From assembly GCA_016719225.1 (NCBI GenBank), contig JADKAN010000005.1:1-64000 (forward strand): a stretch of 64,000 bases of DNA, in the 5' to 3' direction. The first letter of the stretch is position 1; the number at the start of each line of letters is the position of its first letter. Below the pieces are notes generated by a model. That model searched no databases. It had not been told where the DNA came from and worked only from the letters and a program-made list of their open reading frames with translations. Positions 52,905 to 61,804 of the stretch are shown here, piece by piece. The position numbers were made by a program, and so were the translations under genes. The stretch comes from Flavobacteriales bacterium (GTDB lineage: Bacteria > Bacteroidota > Bacteroidia > Flavobacteriales_F > PHOS-HE28).

Positions 52905-53885
52905 CTACGAGTAGATCTCCCTACGACCCACCATGCGCTGTTTAGCGGTATCCCACACTTTCAAGCGGAGGCACTTTAACACGTCCCAAGGGAGCAGGGA
53001 AGTGGTTTGGGCCATACGTAGCTCTGGGATGGCCTTGTATACCTCTGGCAAGCGGTAGAAGGGGATACGGGGGTTGAGGTGATGGATGTGGTGGTAGCCG
53101 ATGTTGGCAAGGAACCAGCGCATCACAGGGCTCATCCGCATGTGACTGCTGCTTGCCAAAGCGGCATCATGGTATGTCCATCCGTCCTTTTCAGCGAATT
53201 TCACACCGGGGAAGTTGTGCTGCGCATAGAACAGGTAAGAGCCCAGGCCTAAGCTGATGAAGAAAGGGAGAAAGAACCCGAACAATAGGCCGGGCCAGCC
53301 CGCCAGCAGGAAGATGCCGGTCCCAATGGCGAAGTGGAAAACCAAGGCCACAATGCTATCCCAATGCTTGCCGGTGTTGCTCACCAAAGAGCGGATGCTC
53401 ATGCCGTAAAGGAACATGAAGATGTAACCCATGCCGATGGTGATCGGGTGGCGGATGAACATGTACACGGTACGCTCACCCTTGGGAGAGGCCAAGTACT
53501 TTTCTTTGGTGACAATGGGGAAAGATCCAATGCTGCTGGTGTACAGCTTGCTGTTGTGCGCATGGTGGTAGTTGTGGCTGCGTTCCCAAATACTCACCGG
53601 GGCCAACATGTACCAACCGAAAACGGTGAACAGACCGCGTGCCGCCTTCGAATGTTGAAGGATGCTCTGGTGCAGGAAATCGTGGTAGATCACGAACATG
53701 CGGCTCAACGTGAGTGCGACCAGAATGCCACTGATCAGTTTGGCCCACCATGGGTTCACCGTAAACACCGCCGTATAACCGGCTGCCAGGACCACAAGAG
53801 TGATGATGACGTGCCACCAACTACGGCCGCGATATTCTTTCGCGTAGGCGCGGGTCGCGAGGATGAGGTCTTTGCCTTGAAGCAT
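52905..53885 (-). CDS. membrane fatty acid desaturase
   Basis: A 326-residue di-iron membrane enzyme of the desaturase/hydroxylase superfamily. Three His boxes are complete: HDFLHQS (about residue 69), HNYHHAHN (about 104) and HHIHH near residue 268. Four or more hydrophobic segments flank them. It could introduce a double bond or a hydroxyl in acyl chains; regiospecificity is not readable. It lies 30 bp after the LpxL-like gene on the same strand, so lipid modification genes are clustered here. Confidence 0.9.
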   Translation of the reverse strand: MLQGKDLILATRAYAKEYRGRSWWHVIITLVVLAAGYTAVFTVNPWWAKLISGILVALTLSRMFVIYHDFLHQSILQHSKAARGLFTVFGWYMLAPVSIWERSHNYHHAHNSKLYTSSIGSFPIVTKEKYLASPKGERTVYMFIRHPITIGMGYIFMFLYGMSIRSLVSNTGKHWDSIVALVFHFAIGTGIFLLAGWPGLLFGFFLPFFISLGLGSYLFYAQHNFPGVKFAEKDGWTYHDAALASSSHMRMSPVMRWFLANIGYHHIHHLNPRIPFYRLPEVYKAIPELRMAQTTSLLPWDVLKCLRLKVWDTAKQRMVGRREIYS

Positions 53886-53915
53886 GAAACAAAGTTACGG
53901 TGCAATTGCTTCGCT

Positions 53916-54821
53916 TCATCCTGCATCGGAATTCGCGGGTGGTGCATGCTTCCACCTGCGATGGGACCAAAGCCATATCTCCGGCCGCTCCCTAATATCC
54001 TGCTCCAGCCTTCGGACATGCAGTTCATTGATTGCGTCCTCCTCCAAGCTGGAGGGATCCGGAACAAGATCCTCAAAACGCATCGTGTAATGCCCGCGGC
54101 TGGGCCTGTCGATCCCGAGATAGACGACGGGAATGCCAAACCGCTTGGCCAATTTACCAGGCCCACGGAACACAGGGGTGGGCTGGCCGAGGAAGGTTGT
54201 CCAATAAGCTGTTTCCGGAGCTGGTGTCTGATCGGCAATGAAGGCGGTGGCGGTGATCTTGTCACGGTCCCGCAACATCATCTTGGCTGCCTCACGCATG
54301 GGGTAAAGACCGTTGCCGAGCCGGGTGCGCATGTGGATGATCAGTTCATTGAAGTGAGGTTCCTGTAAAGGGTGGTAGATCACGTTCAGCTTATGGAAGG
54401 GCAATTGGCTGAAACGTGCACCACCCAATTCCCAATTGCCCCAATGTCCCATGACCAAAATGATGCTGCGTCCCTGATCGAAATAGCGTTGAAGTACCGC
54501 TTCGCCTTCAACATCCACTAAGTTCGTTACCTGTTTTGGCGTTATCCTCAAGGTCTTCAGTGTTTCAAGCACTAGGTCACAGAACCAATGTTGGAACGCT
54601 CTTTCCAAACGCAAAAGTTCCTTCGCCTCCTTTCCGGGGAAGCTATTCCGCAGGTTGGTCCTAACGACCTTTCGCCGATATCCCGCTATTCGGAAAAGGA
54701 ACACGTAAAGCAGGTCGCTCAGCAAGTATAGCATCCGCATGGGCAATGCGGCCAAGCCATAGAGCAAGGGTAAGATAATATAATAGGCCAAGGTGCTGAT
54801 GCTGCGAAGTTCGCTATTCAA
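53916..54821 (-). CDS. LpxL-type lysophospholipid/lipid A acyltransferase
   Basis: A 301-residue HtrB/LpxL-family acyltransferase that adds secondary acyl chains to lipid A or to a related lipid. Seen: an N-terminal membrane segment (YYIILPLLYGLAALP), the catalytic HX4E motif VMGHWGNWELGG, VIYHPLQEPHFNELI, FIADQTPAPETAYWTTFLGQPTPVFRG (in part) and the ending WLWSHRRWKH. The start is a TTG (54821), because the sequence before the membrane segment has no ATG and homologues begin at this point. The two predicted RNAs lie directly upstream. Confidence 0.87.
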   Translation of the reverse strand: MNSELRSISTLAYYIILPLLYGLAALPMRMLYLLSDLLYVFLFRIAGYRRKVVRTNLRNSFPGKEAKELLRLERAFQHWFCDLVLETLKTLRITPKQVTNLVDVEGEAVLQRYFDQGRSIILVMGHWGNWELGGARFSQLPFHKLNVIYHPLQEPHFNELIIHMRTRLGNGLYPMREAAKMMLRDRDKITATAFIADQTPAPETAYWTTFLGQPTPVFRGPGKLAKRFGIPVVYLGIDRPSRGHYTMRFEDLVPDPSSLEEDAINELHVRRLEQDIRERPEIWLWSHRRWKHAPPANSDAG

Positions 54822-54879
54822 CCGCTGAGCTGTTCCGTGCGGAAAAGGTTTAGTTGGAACACGTATTTCCGGAAAGCGA

Positions 54880-55024
54880 AAAGCCCCCCCGTTACCGGAG
54901 AGGCCTTCGCTGGCTGCGGCCGTTGCCTAGTCCGCGCCTGATGGGAAACCGATGTTCCATACCCTTGTTGCCGCCCGAAGCGCTCCTTCAACGGGCAGCG
55001 GGTAGTTACTGGGCACCGGTTCCA
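54880..55024 (-). ncRNA. predicted small RNA, copy 1
   Basis: A minus-strand transcript of about 145 nt, from near 55024 to the terminator. It should begin with a long hairpin: GGAACCGGTGCCC pairs with the region GGAACATCGGTTTCCC, and inside it GCCCG pairs with CGGGC. It ends with the stem GCCTCTCCG/CGGGGGGGC and TTTT. In copy 2 the inner stem reads ACCCG/CGGGT, a compensatory pair change, and the terminator here is fully paired only with G-U wobbles, that is only if the minus strand is the RNA. Ends are estimates. A 6S-like or other regulatory RNA is possible; no family was recognised. Confidence 0.55.
54883..54904 (-). terminator. terminator of small RNA copy 1
   Basis: On the minus strand, GCCTCTCCG, loop GTAA, CGGGGGGGC, then TTTTCG. 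Two G-U wobbles occur in the stem; on the plus strand these would be A-C mismatches, supporting the minus direction. Confidence 0.6.
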
Positions 55025-55029
55025 TGTCG

Positions 55030-55080
55030 CAAAGCAAACTGTTCGAACTTGCTTCCACAATACCCATTTATAGGGATATT
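55030..55080 (-). promoter_or_regulatory. promoter and conserved upstream box of small RNA copy 1
   Basis: Minus strand: ATTG (-33 region, 55058-55061), 20 bp, then TTGCTTTG (-7, 55030-55037; seven of eight bases of TAnnTTTG). Just upstream of ATTG is a hairpin-like box, TATCCCTATAAATGGGTA, shared with copy 2 and with the T9SS gene at 61775. The shared box may bind a regulator. Confidence 0.55.
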
Positions 55081-55369
55081 GCGTGCTTTTTTCCTTGAAA
55101 AGAATCTTTGATCGGACCGTGGCTTTCTTTTTTGTTCTTCATCATGCCTTCCGTCCTTCAGAGATGATCATGAGCAGAAGAACCCACATCAACTCCCCAC
55201 GCTTCAACGCTGACGCTTGCTTACACTGATCAGCGTTGGTTGTGTCAATGAAGTGGAGCAACGTTTGAAGGATATCGGGCCACTTTGCTGATGTGCTTAA
55301 GCCCATTGTTCAAGCCGCTGTGCAGGTACTTGAGCCACCTTTTAAGTAACTACGCAATTCCTGGAAACG

Positions 55370-55516
55370 AAAAGCCCCTCCGGTAAACGGAGGGGCCTTC
55401 GCTGGCTGCGGCCGTTGCCTAGTCCGCACCGGATCGGAAACCGATGGTCCATACCCTTGGTGCCACCCGAAGCGCTCTTTCAACGGGTAGCGGGTAGTTA
55501 TTGGTCATCGGTTCCA
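55370..55516 (-). ncRNA. predicted small RNA, copy 2
   Basis: Second copy of the element, about 145-150 nt on the minus strand, from near 55516 to the terminator. It opens with GGAACCGATGACCA, which pairs with the downstream TGGACCATCGGTTTCC, followed by nested stems TACCC/GGGTA and ACCCG/CGGGT, and ends in a strong terminator hairpin. Most differences from copy 1 lie in loops or are compensatory. The two copies are 490 bp apart, tandem, each with its own promoter. The spacer (55081-55369) carries no gene. No known RNA family was recognised. Confidence 0.55.
55374..55396 (-). terminator. terminator of small RNA copy 2
   Basis: Minus strand GCCCCTCCG, loop TTTAC, CGGAGGGGC, then TTTTCG: a nine-bp GC-rich stem followed by a T-run. 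Confidence 0.7.
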
Positions 55517-55521
55517 CGTAG

Positions 55522-55573
55522 CAAAGCAAACTGTTCGATCTTGCTCCCACAATACCCATTTATCGGGATATTT
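55522..55573 (-). promoter_or_regulatory. promoter and conserved upstream box of small RNA copy 2
   Basis: Minus strand: ATTG (55550-55553), 20 bp, then TTGCTTTG (55522-55529). Upstream lies TATCCCGATAAATGGGTA, nearly identical to the copy 1 box. The spacing is the same as in copy 1 and in the promoter before 61775. Confidence 0.55.
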
Positions 55574-55588
55574 CATGCTTCTCATGAA

Positions 55589-55616
55589 AAAGCCCCGGAG
55601 TTTCCCCCGGGGCTTT
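55589..55616 (-). terminator. terminator after the T9SS fragment at 55680
   Basis: Stem AAAGCCCCGG / CCGGGGCTTT, with a T-run on the minus side. A second, imperfect inverted repeat (CTTAGG...CCTAAG, 55631-55665) lies between it and the stop codon of the fragment at 55680. Confidence 0.7.
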
Positions 55617-55679
55617 CCCTTTTGCTTCTTCTTAGGATCTTCCGCCGCAAAGCGAAGGACCTAAGCACCAGATCTCACA

Positions 55680-56894
55680 TCAACGCACCACGCTCAACCG
55701 TTGCACCGTGGTAATGCCGTTCACCGTGAGGTGGACCAAGTAAACACCGCTGGTCACCTCGCTGGGCAGTTCCAGCACCGTGCTGAAGCTGCTTCCGCTG
55801 TTGCCGTATTCACGGGCCAGTACCTTCTTACCGAACATGTCGTACAGTTCCAGACCGATCCGTTGGTCCGCATCCACCAAGCCGTTCATGGCCAGGTTCA
55901 CGCGACCGTCAGCCACCGGGTTCGGCCACAATTGCACGTCACCACTGAAGAGATCCTCCATTGGCGCGAACTCGTTGATAAGCCCGGTGTAGCTGTTGTT
56001 GATGCTAATGGTGCAGTATGGCAAGCAGTAGTTGCTCTGGATACCGTTCACCGTGGTCTTCACATCCACATTGTACGTGCTGCCGTTGGCCATCGGACGT
56101 CCGGGCCACTTCAGCTGCAGGATGTATGTTCCACGGGTAATAGTGGTGTCCAGCGCAGTCGGTTCGCCAGGGATGTAGATGTGGAACGTGTAGGCATTGG
56201 CACCCAACACCGGAGTGGCGTAGATGAAGCTGCTGGCCGAGCTACCAAAGGCACGCGTTTCGTTGCAGCTATGGCCATAGGAGGGAGCATTGATCAGCTG
56301 TGTGCAGCGGACAACGCCGACCGAAGCAAGGCCCATTTCGCAACCCGGACCGTAGTTGGCGGAAGCCAACGGTCCTCCAGCATCGGTACGTACCCGCACG
56401 AAGTATTTGTTACCGGGTACCAAAGCGTTCACCGGACCACCGAAGTCGATGAAGAGCACGGAGTTGGTGTTCTTCACCACACTGCGCACATAGCCGGCAT
56501 CGGGATCCAGGAATTGGAACTCGTACTGCGTGGCACCCGGAACCACGTTGGCATACACACGGCTGTTCAGCGTGTTGTTGAACAGTCCGCATTCGTTGGA
56601 CTTCAAGGAGGCGGTGCCCAAGGGCAGGCAGAAAGGATGTCCGCTGCCATAGGTTGCCGTTACGGGCGGGTTGCCCGGGGATACAGCACCTCCGCTGAAG
56701 GTGTCCTTCAGGATCGTCTTGCCGTCCGTGGTGCGTAATTCCCAACCACCGCCGGTGATGCCGTCACCGAAGCTGTCCGTCAACTTCAGCGTGTAGCAGG
56801 AACCGTTGGCATTGCTCAGGCAGAGTGTTTGATCAACTTGGCTGTTGTTGCCGACCGGACTTCCGGAAGCCACAGTTGTATTGGCAGCGTCCAC
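55680..56894 (-). pseudogene. 5'-truncated T9SS-secreted protein (C-terminal fragment)
   Basis: A 404-residue open frame ending in a good type A sorting domain (VQLWPNPVADGRVNLAM, VTSGVYLVHLTVNG). Upstream are beta domains with TDSFGDGITGGGWELR, similar to the C-terminal half of the giant protein at 57804, and ANVVPGATQYEFQFLD-type repeats. But there is no signal peptide: the frame starts at a GTG (56894) directly after an in-frame TAA (56895-56897), in the middle of a domain. It therefore looks like the C-terminal part of a gene whose 5' half is missing. The head-to-head plus-strand fragment may be that half. Translation from the GTG would give a cytoplasmic, useless product. Confidence 0.7.
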
Positions 56895-57398
56895 TTACGT
56901 CGGGTTACCTCTCGCTGCCTTTCCAAAGCATGCGCTGTGGCAGCGATCGCACTTTCGAGTGTGGCGTTCGGCCAGTCAGCGAATGTGTACACGTTCGCAG
57001 CAACAACTGGCACCTACACGGAGCTGGCCACTGGAACGGATCTGCCGCTTGTGCGTGCGGACAGTTACATAAGTCCGGCCCAGACCATCGGGTTCGACTT
57101 TGTTTATGAAGGTGTGACGTACACACAGTTCAAGATGACTTCCAATGGAGCCATCAGCTTGAACCCAGTTGGAACCAATAATCTGACAAGCAACGATTTC
57201 TCGACGGCAAATACGACCAGTCGACCGATCATTGCGCCGCTTTGGGATGACAACGATGGTAACGTTAGTTCTCCCTTAGCATCCATAGCTCGCTACCAAG
57301 TTTCCGGCACCACCCCGAACCAAGTTCTAACGGTGGAATGGAGATACTGGCAGTGGAACTACAATGCTTCTGGGAATACCATTTCGCATCAAATTTGA
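56895..57398 (+). pseudogene. N-terminal fragment of a secreted protein, 3'-truncated
   Basis: Coding-like sequence on the plus strand: a signal-peptide core (ACAVAAIALSSVAFGQ) followed by a typical N-terminal domain (NVYTFAATTGTYTELATG, TIGFDFVYEGVTYTQFKM, IAPLWDDNDGN, VLTVEWRYWQWNYNASG), then a stop at 57396-57398 in the middle of the domain. The apparent upstream start (56829) lies inside the opposite-strand fragment and is antisense to it, so the genuine start is lost or moved. One base of frameshift after HQI would extend the frame by about 20 residues. Such N-terminal domains normally precede long T9SS proteins. Probably a remnant. Confidence 0.6.
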
Positions 57399-57803
57399 GT
57401 TCAATAGCTTCATGTGGGTAACGATTTGGGTTTGCAAGTTTGGGGTGGGTCCGGGGTAGGGTACAAAGTGTCCGAGCCATTCCTTTTCAGGGAATAGGCC
57501 AACGGTAGGGATTTAGCGTAGCGTTTCGATGAGGCAGCGTATGGCACCGACAAGAGCACGGCCGGTACAGGTAGACGGGGCTTTTTCGGGACGGTTGCCT
57601 TTTGCCTAAAAACTTTTTTTCACACGTTGTGCAAAGAATAGGGTTGCCATGCTTAGTGGTTGCCTTTCAATCATTTGGGAAAGGAGGTGGGTATCAACCG
57701 GACGCCTGGGTTAGCTGACATGATGCAAAAAGCCCCGGCGGAACGCCGGGGCTTTTTCTTTTTTATCCCCCAGGTCTTTTAAATAAACCGGGGCAGGAAT
57801 TCG
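57399..57803. other. gene-free spacer
   Basis: About 405 bp between the secreted-protein remnant and the giant T9SS gene. It contains one strong bidirectional terminator (57727-57757). I see no open frame with a protein pattern and no RNA or repeat apart from that hairpin. Confidence 0.5.
57727..57757 (-). terminator. bidirectional terminator of the giant T9SS gene
   Basis: Perfect 14-bp inverted repeat AAAAAGCCCCGGCG, loop GAA, CGCCGGGGCTTTTT. T-runs flank it on both strands, so it can stop transcription from either side. It lies 47 bp past the stop of the gene at 57804. Confidence 0.85.
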
Positions 57804-60800
57804 TCAATCGTTCACCACGAGCACGCGGCTTTCGTAGGTCCCGTTACCCGCAGTGATGCGCAAGAGGTAGACACCACTCCCGATGTTGCCGAGGTCCAGC
57901 ACGGTTCCCAAGGTTCCATTGGCCATGGATAGTGTGGCTGCAAAGGCTTGTCGACCCGTAGCATCGAACAGCAGCACTTCGGCTTGGTCTGCAGCTTCGT
58001 CCGCGCCGGTCAGGGTGATGCTGAGGCGCTCCCCATTGGTCGGGTTCGGCCAGGCCTGGAATTCCCCTTTGGATGCTACCGTACCGTTCGCCCCTCGCTG
58101 ATGCAGTTGGGGCTGGCCCGCCGTTGATAGGCGGCAGGCAGGACCGAAGGGCAAGTATTCGCCGTTCACCAGGGCACGTACGCGCACGTTCGCGTTCAAG
58201 CCCTGTGGGATGTTCGCCATCGGCGCAGGCCCTAGCATGGGGTTGGTGCGTACGAAGTTCCACTCGTTGTTACCGTGCGGATCGAAGATCCAGAATTGGT
58301 AAGCGCTGGCCCCGGCGATGGGTGTGCATTGGATGAAGTTGGCACCGGTCGCACTTTCAACGTCGCAGTAGTCGGGCAGAAGCTCTGTCGCGCTCAAGGG
58401 CAAGCAGAATTTGCGCCCCATGAAACTCTCATCGGTGAAGTCGCCATTGGCGTCGATGATGCGGTTGCTGCTGCCATCGCGGAGTACATAGCCGCCGTTG
58501 AAGATGCCGTCGCCGTTGGCGTCGTATACGCGCAACTTGTAGCAGCCTTGGGCCACGCACATCGTTTCAGAAATGGTGGTGCCTGCGGGCCCATCAGCAT
58601 AGGGTCCACCGTTCGCCACCACCGTGGCCTCATTGGCAGTTCTGATCTCCCAAGTGGTCTGTGAACCGAAGTTGTCCAAGGTGAACGTGAGCACCAGTTT
58701 CTCACCGTAGCAAGGAGCGATCGGATCACCGGTGCAATTGCAGTTCGCGTCCACCATGTCGTTCTCGGTGTTCACATCGCCGTCGTCGCAGGCGGTCCCG
58801 GGCTCGGGTCCATTGGCGCAGAGGTCATCAGCGTCGCAGGTCCCATCATTGTCAGCGTCAGCGAAGGTGCCGGCGCATTGGCAGTTGGCATCGTACACGT
58901 CACCCGTGGTGCATGCATTGTTGTCGTCGCATGCGGTTCCGGGAAGTGCGGGTCCGCCAGGCACGCCTTCGCAGTCGCTACCAAGAAGCGTTCCCGCGCA
59001 CTGGCAGTTACTTCCGATCACGTCATTGATGGTGGTGCTGTTGCCGTCATCGCAGGCAGTTCCGGGCTCTGGCCCGCCGGGGCAGAGGTCGTTGGCATCG
59101 CAGGTGCCGTCCCCATCCGCGTCGGCAAAGGTGCCGGCGCATTGGCAGTTGGCATCGTACACGTCACCCGTGGTGCATGCATTGTTGTCGTTGCATGCGG
59201 TTGCGGGCAGCGCCGTTCCGCCGGGTACGCCTTCGCAGTCGCTACCAAGAAGCGTTCCGGCGCACTGGCAGTTACTTCCGATCACGTCATTGATGGTGGC
59301 GCTGTTGCCATCATCGCAGGTGGTGCCGGGCTCCGGGTTGCCACAGCCGCAGTTGCCGGGTGCGATCTTGTTCGGATCGTTGGGGCAGCCATCGTTGCAA
59401 TCGGCGATGAGGTCACCATCGGTGTCCACATCGCTCACTCCGCAGCCACATTGACCGGGCGCGATCTTGTTGGGGTCGTTGGGGCAACCGTCGTTGCAAT
59501 CGACAGTACCGTCGCCATCCGTATCCGCATCACTCACGCCGCAGCCGCAGACCCCGGGCGCGATCTTGTTGGGGTCGTTGGGGCAGCCATCGTTCGCATC
59601 GCAGGTCAGGTCGTTGTCGGCATCTTGGAAGGCGTTGGTCACATCTCCGTTCAGGCATGCATCCAGTGTGCACACATCGCCATCGTCGATCGTCACTTGC
59701 GAGCACGAGCAGCCGTCGGTGTTCACGCCTTCGCCGCTGGGTGTATTGATGCAGAGGTCGTAATAGTTGCACACTCCATCGTTGTCATCATCGTTGCAGT
59801 TCAAGGCGAACGACATTCCGCATGGTGCACTGGCCACTTCGATGTAATAGGTGCCGGCTGCGCGGGTGCCGAAGTCGATCGTTGCCGCCAGCGGGGTTGA
59901 CGCACCACCGGCAGAACGCGTTTCGATCTGAAGCAGATTGGTGCCGGAGCTGCGTAACAGTACGTTGTAGTCGGCGGGCAAAGCCCCGGCGTGCTCAGCC
60001 AAAGCGGAGAGCACGATGGGGCCTCCCGTGTGCATGACCTTATAGTATGCATTGGTCTGGCCGTAATAGAAGTTGACCTGGCCTTGGACAGCTGCGGAAT
60101 CCAAGCGGATCAACGTTGCCGTTGTTGAACCGGTACCCGTTGCGGGGCTGATCGCGTAGATCGGCGGTGTCACAGTGTAGCTGAGACGATAAGATACGCC
60201 ACAACTCACACCGGCCACGGACAGGTAATAGAAGTTCGTATTGCCTCGGCAGTTGATGCCCATGACCTCGCTTACAGGGATCGAGTTCGCACCAACGGCC
60301 ACGGTCCACGTTTGGATCACGTTAGTGCCGGTGCTCCGTAGATTGATGGTCGCCGTCCCCGGCGTGGCGGATGCTTGTTCTGCTTGCCAATTGATGTTCA
60401 AAACCCCGTTGTTCGGCAAATCCAAACGATAGTAGTCTGAGTTTTCCACGTAAGAGGAGAAGTTTATCTGTCCATCGGTTGGCGTATTGTAGGGCAGCAC
60501 TATGGCTGTGGTACTTCCGTCGTTGGGTTCAACATCGTTCGCAAAAATTGGCGGGGTGACGGTGTAGCTAAGGCGGTAGGAAATGCCGCAACTCACCCCA
60601 CTTACGGACAAGTAGTAGAAGTTCGTGTTGCTCCGGCAATCCAAGCTCACGGTTTGGCTGACCGGTATCGAGCTTGCCCCCACGGGAACGGTCCATGTTT
60701 GGATCACGTTCGTGCCGATGGACCGCAACGCAATGGTCGCTGTCCCCGGCGTTGCGGATGCTTGTTCTGCCTGCCAATTAATGTTCAGGACCCCGTTGCT

Positions 60801-61775
60801 CGGCAGATCCAACCGGTAGTAGTCCGTGTTTTCATTGTAGGTGGAGAAATTGATCTGGCCATCCGTCGGCGTACTGTGAGGCAGCACTATGGCTGTTGTG
60901 CTCCCATCGTTGGGTTCAGCGTCGTTGGCGAAGAACGGCGGAGTCACCGTGTAGCGGAACCGGTAACTCGTACCACAGATGCCTGTGGACAAGCTCAGGT
61001 AGTAGTAGCCGGTGTTGCTTCGGCAATCGATGCTCACTGATCCAGTCGCTAAAGTCGAGTTCGCACCAACAGGCATGTCCCAGGTTTGGATCACGTTAGT
61101 GCCGTTGCTCCTGAGCGCAAGTGTTGCCGTTGCCGGGGTGGTGGCACCTGCGTGTTCAGCTTCCCATTCAATGTTCAGCACGCCTTGGGTGGGTAGGTCA
61201 ATGCGGTAGTAGTCGCTATTGTCGCCATACTGAAAATCGATCTGCCCTTGGTGCCAAGCAGCAGGGGCTGCCGTCACCGCCGTACTTGAACCGTTGTTGG
61301 GTTCCGCATCATCCGCAAAGATCGGGGCCACCATGTCGTAGGTCAGGGTGTAGTTCGTGCAGACCGTGGTGCTGGGATTCTCAATGCTGATATAGTAAAG
61401 CCCTTTGCCTTGGCAGGAGAACACGAATGAATCGTTCACCGGAACGCCATTCGCTCCTGCCGTAAGAGTGAACGTGCCAATGACGGAGGTTCCATTGTTG
61501 CGCACATGGTAGGTCACCTGCAAATTGGTGGGACCACTGTTGCTCATGCTGGTCTGCACACGCAATTCCCCTTGTGTCAGCGGGGTGAAGCTGAAGTAGT
61601 CCGCGCTGTTGTCCGTGGGAGAACAGGCCCCCGTGCTGCCGTTCATTGCCGTGTTGTAGGTCAAGGCAGTGGCCTGGGTGCTCCCGTTGTTCGGCTCGAT
61701 CTCCGTTTGTGCCCATGTACACAAGGGCACTGCTAAAGCGAGCGTGAATGCAAGTAAGTTGTCTCGGATCTTCAT
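57804..61775 (-). CDS. 1323-residue T9SS-secreted protein with PPC-like, Ca-binding-type and sorting domains
   Basis: Signal peptide about residues 1-22 (LAFTLALAVPLCTWAQ). Then five repeats of about 130 residues (about 24-690), most opening with DAEPNNGS or EPNDGSTTAI and carrying YYRLDLPSNGVLNINW, like pre-peptidase C-terminal domains. A Cys/Asp-rich part (about 690-1060) follows, with three NDGCPNDPNKIAPG units and DADGDGTCD runs of thrombospondin type 3 style, probably Ca2+-binding. It includes a tandem 88-residue repeat. Next is a beta domain (TWEIRTANEATVV), and last a type A sorting domain (FQAWPNPTNGERLSI, IGSGVYLLRITAG). An adhesin or surface scaffold is likely; no enzyme site is seen. 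Its promoter shares architecture with the small RNAs. Confidence 0.9.
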   Translation of the reverse strand: MKIRDNLLAFTLALAVPLCTWAQTEIEPNNGSTQATALTYNTAMNGSTGACSPTDNSADYFSFTPLTQGELRVQTSMSNSGPTNLQVTYHVRNNGTSVIGTFTLTAGANGVPVNDSFVFSCQGKGLYYISIENPSTTVCTNYTLTYDMVAPIFADDAEPNNGSSTAVTAAPAAWHQGQIDFQYGDNSDYYRIDLPTQGVLNIEWEAEHAGATTPATATLALRSNGTNVIQTWDMPVGANSTLATGSVSIDCRSNTGYYYLSLSTGICGTSYRFRYTVTPPFFANDAEPNDGSTTAIVLPHSTPTDGQINFSTYNENTDYYRLDLPSNGVLNINWQAEQASATPGTATIALRSIGTNVIQTWTVPVGASSIPVSQTVSLDCRSNTNFYYLSVSGVSCGISYRLSYTVTPPIFANDVEPNDGSTTAIVLPYNTPTDGQINFSSYVENSDYYRLDLPNNGVLNINWQAEQASATPGTATINLRSTGTNVIQTWTVAVGANSIPVSEVMGINCRGNTNFYYLSVAGVSCGVSYRLSYTVTPPIYAISPATGTGSTTATLIRLDSAAVQGQVNFYYGQTNAYYKVMHTGGPIVLSALAEHAGALPADYNVLLRSSGTNLLQIETRSAGGASTPLAATIDFGTRAAGTYYIEVASAPCGMSFALNCNDDDNDGVCNYYDLCINTPSGEGVNTDGCSCSQVTIDDGDVCTLDACLNGDVTNAFQDADNDLTCDANDGCPNDPNKIAPGVCGCGVSDADTDGDGTVDCNDGCPNDPNKIAPGQCGCGVSDVDTDGDLIADCNDGCPNDPNKIAPGNCGCGNPEPGTTCDDGNSATINDVIGSNCQCAGTLLGSDCEGVPGGTALPATACNDNNACTTGDVYDANCQCAGTFADADGDGTCDANDLCPGGPEPGTACDDGNSTTINDVIGSNCQCAGTLLGSDCEGVPGGPALPGTACDDNNACTTGDVYDANCQCAGTFADADNDGTCDADDLCANGPEPGTACDDGDVNTENDMVDANCNCTGDPIAPCYGEKLVLTFTLDNFGSQTTWEIRTANEATVVANGGPYADGPAGTTISETMCVAQGCYKLRVYDANGDGIFNGGYVLRDGSSNRIIDANGDFTDESFMGRKFCLPLSATELLPDYCDVESATGANFIQCTPIAGASAYQFWIFDPHGNNEWNFVRTNPMLGPAPMANIPQGLNANVRVRALVNGEYLPFGPACRLSTAGQPQLHQRGANGTVASKGEFQAWPNPTNGERLSITLTGADEAADQAEVLLFDATGRQAFAATLSMANGTLGTVLDLGNIGSGVYLLRITAGNGTYESRVLVVND
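58809..59336 (-). repeat. tandem 264-bp repeat inside the giant T9SS gene
   Basis: Two nearly identical in-frame units of 264 bp (88 residues): 59073-59336 and 58809-59072. Each encodes PEPGT-CDDGNS...INDVIGSNCQCAGTLLG and NNACTTGDVYDANCQCAG. A third unit begins at 58808 but soon diverges. The exact copy length and high identity suggest recent duplication or ongoing homogenisation. Confidence 0.85.
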
Positions 61776-61804
61776 TGTGGGTCGGGTTTTGTTGAAGGGT
61801 TCTG

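Noticed and set aside
55030..55061. tRNA-like TTCGAA in the small-RNA promoter
   Set aside because: No acceptor or anticodon stem surrounds it; the bases belong to the spacer between -33 and -7.
55081..55369. Gene or RNA between the two small-RNA copies
   Set aside because: No shared sequence with the copies, no open frame of quality and no hairpin with T-run.
58809..59640. CRISPR-like array because of regularly repeated DNA
   Set aside because: The repeats are in frame and encode Asp/Cys-rich protein units; spacers are not unique non-coding DNA.
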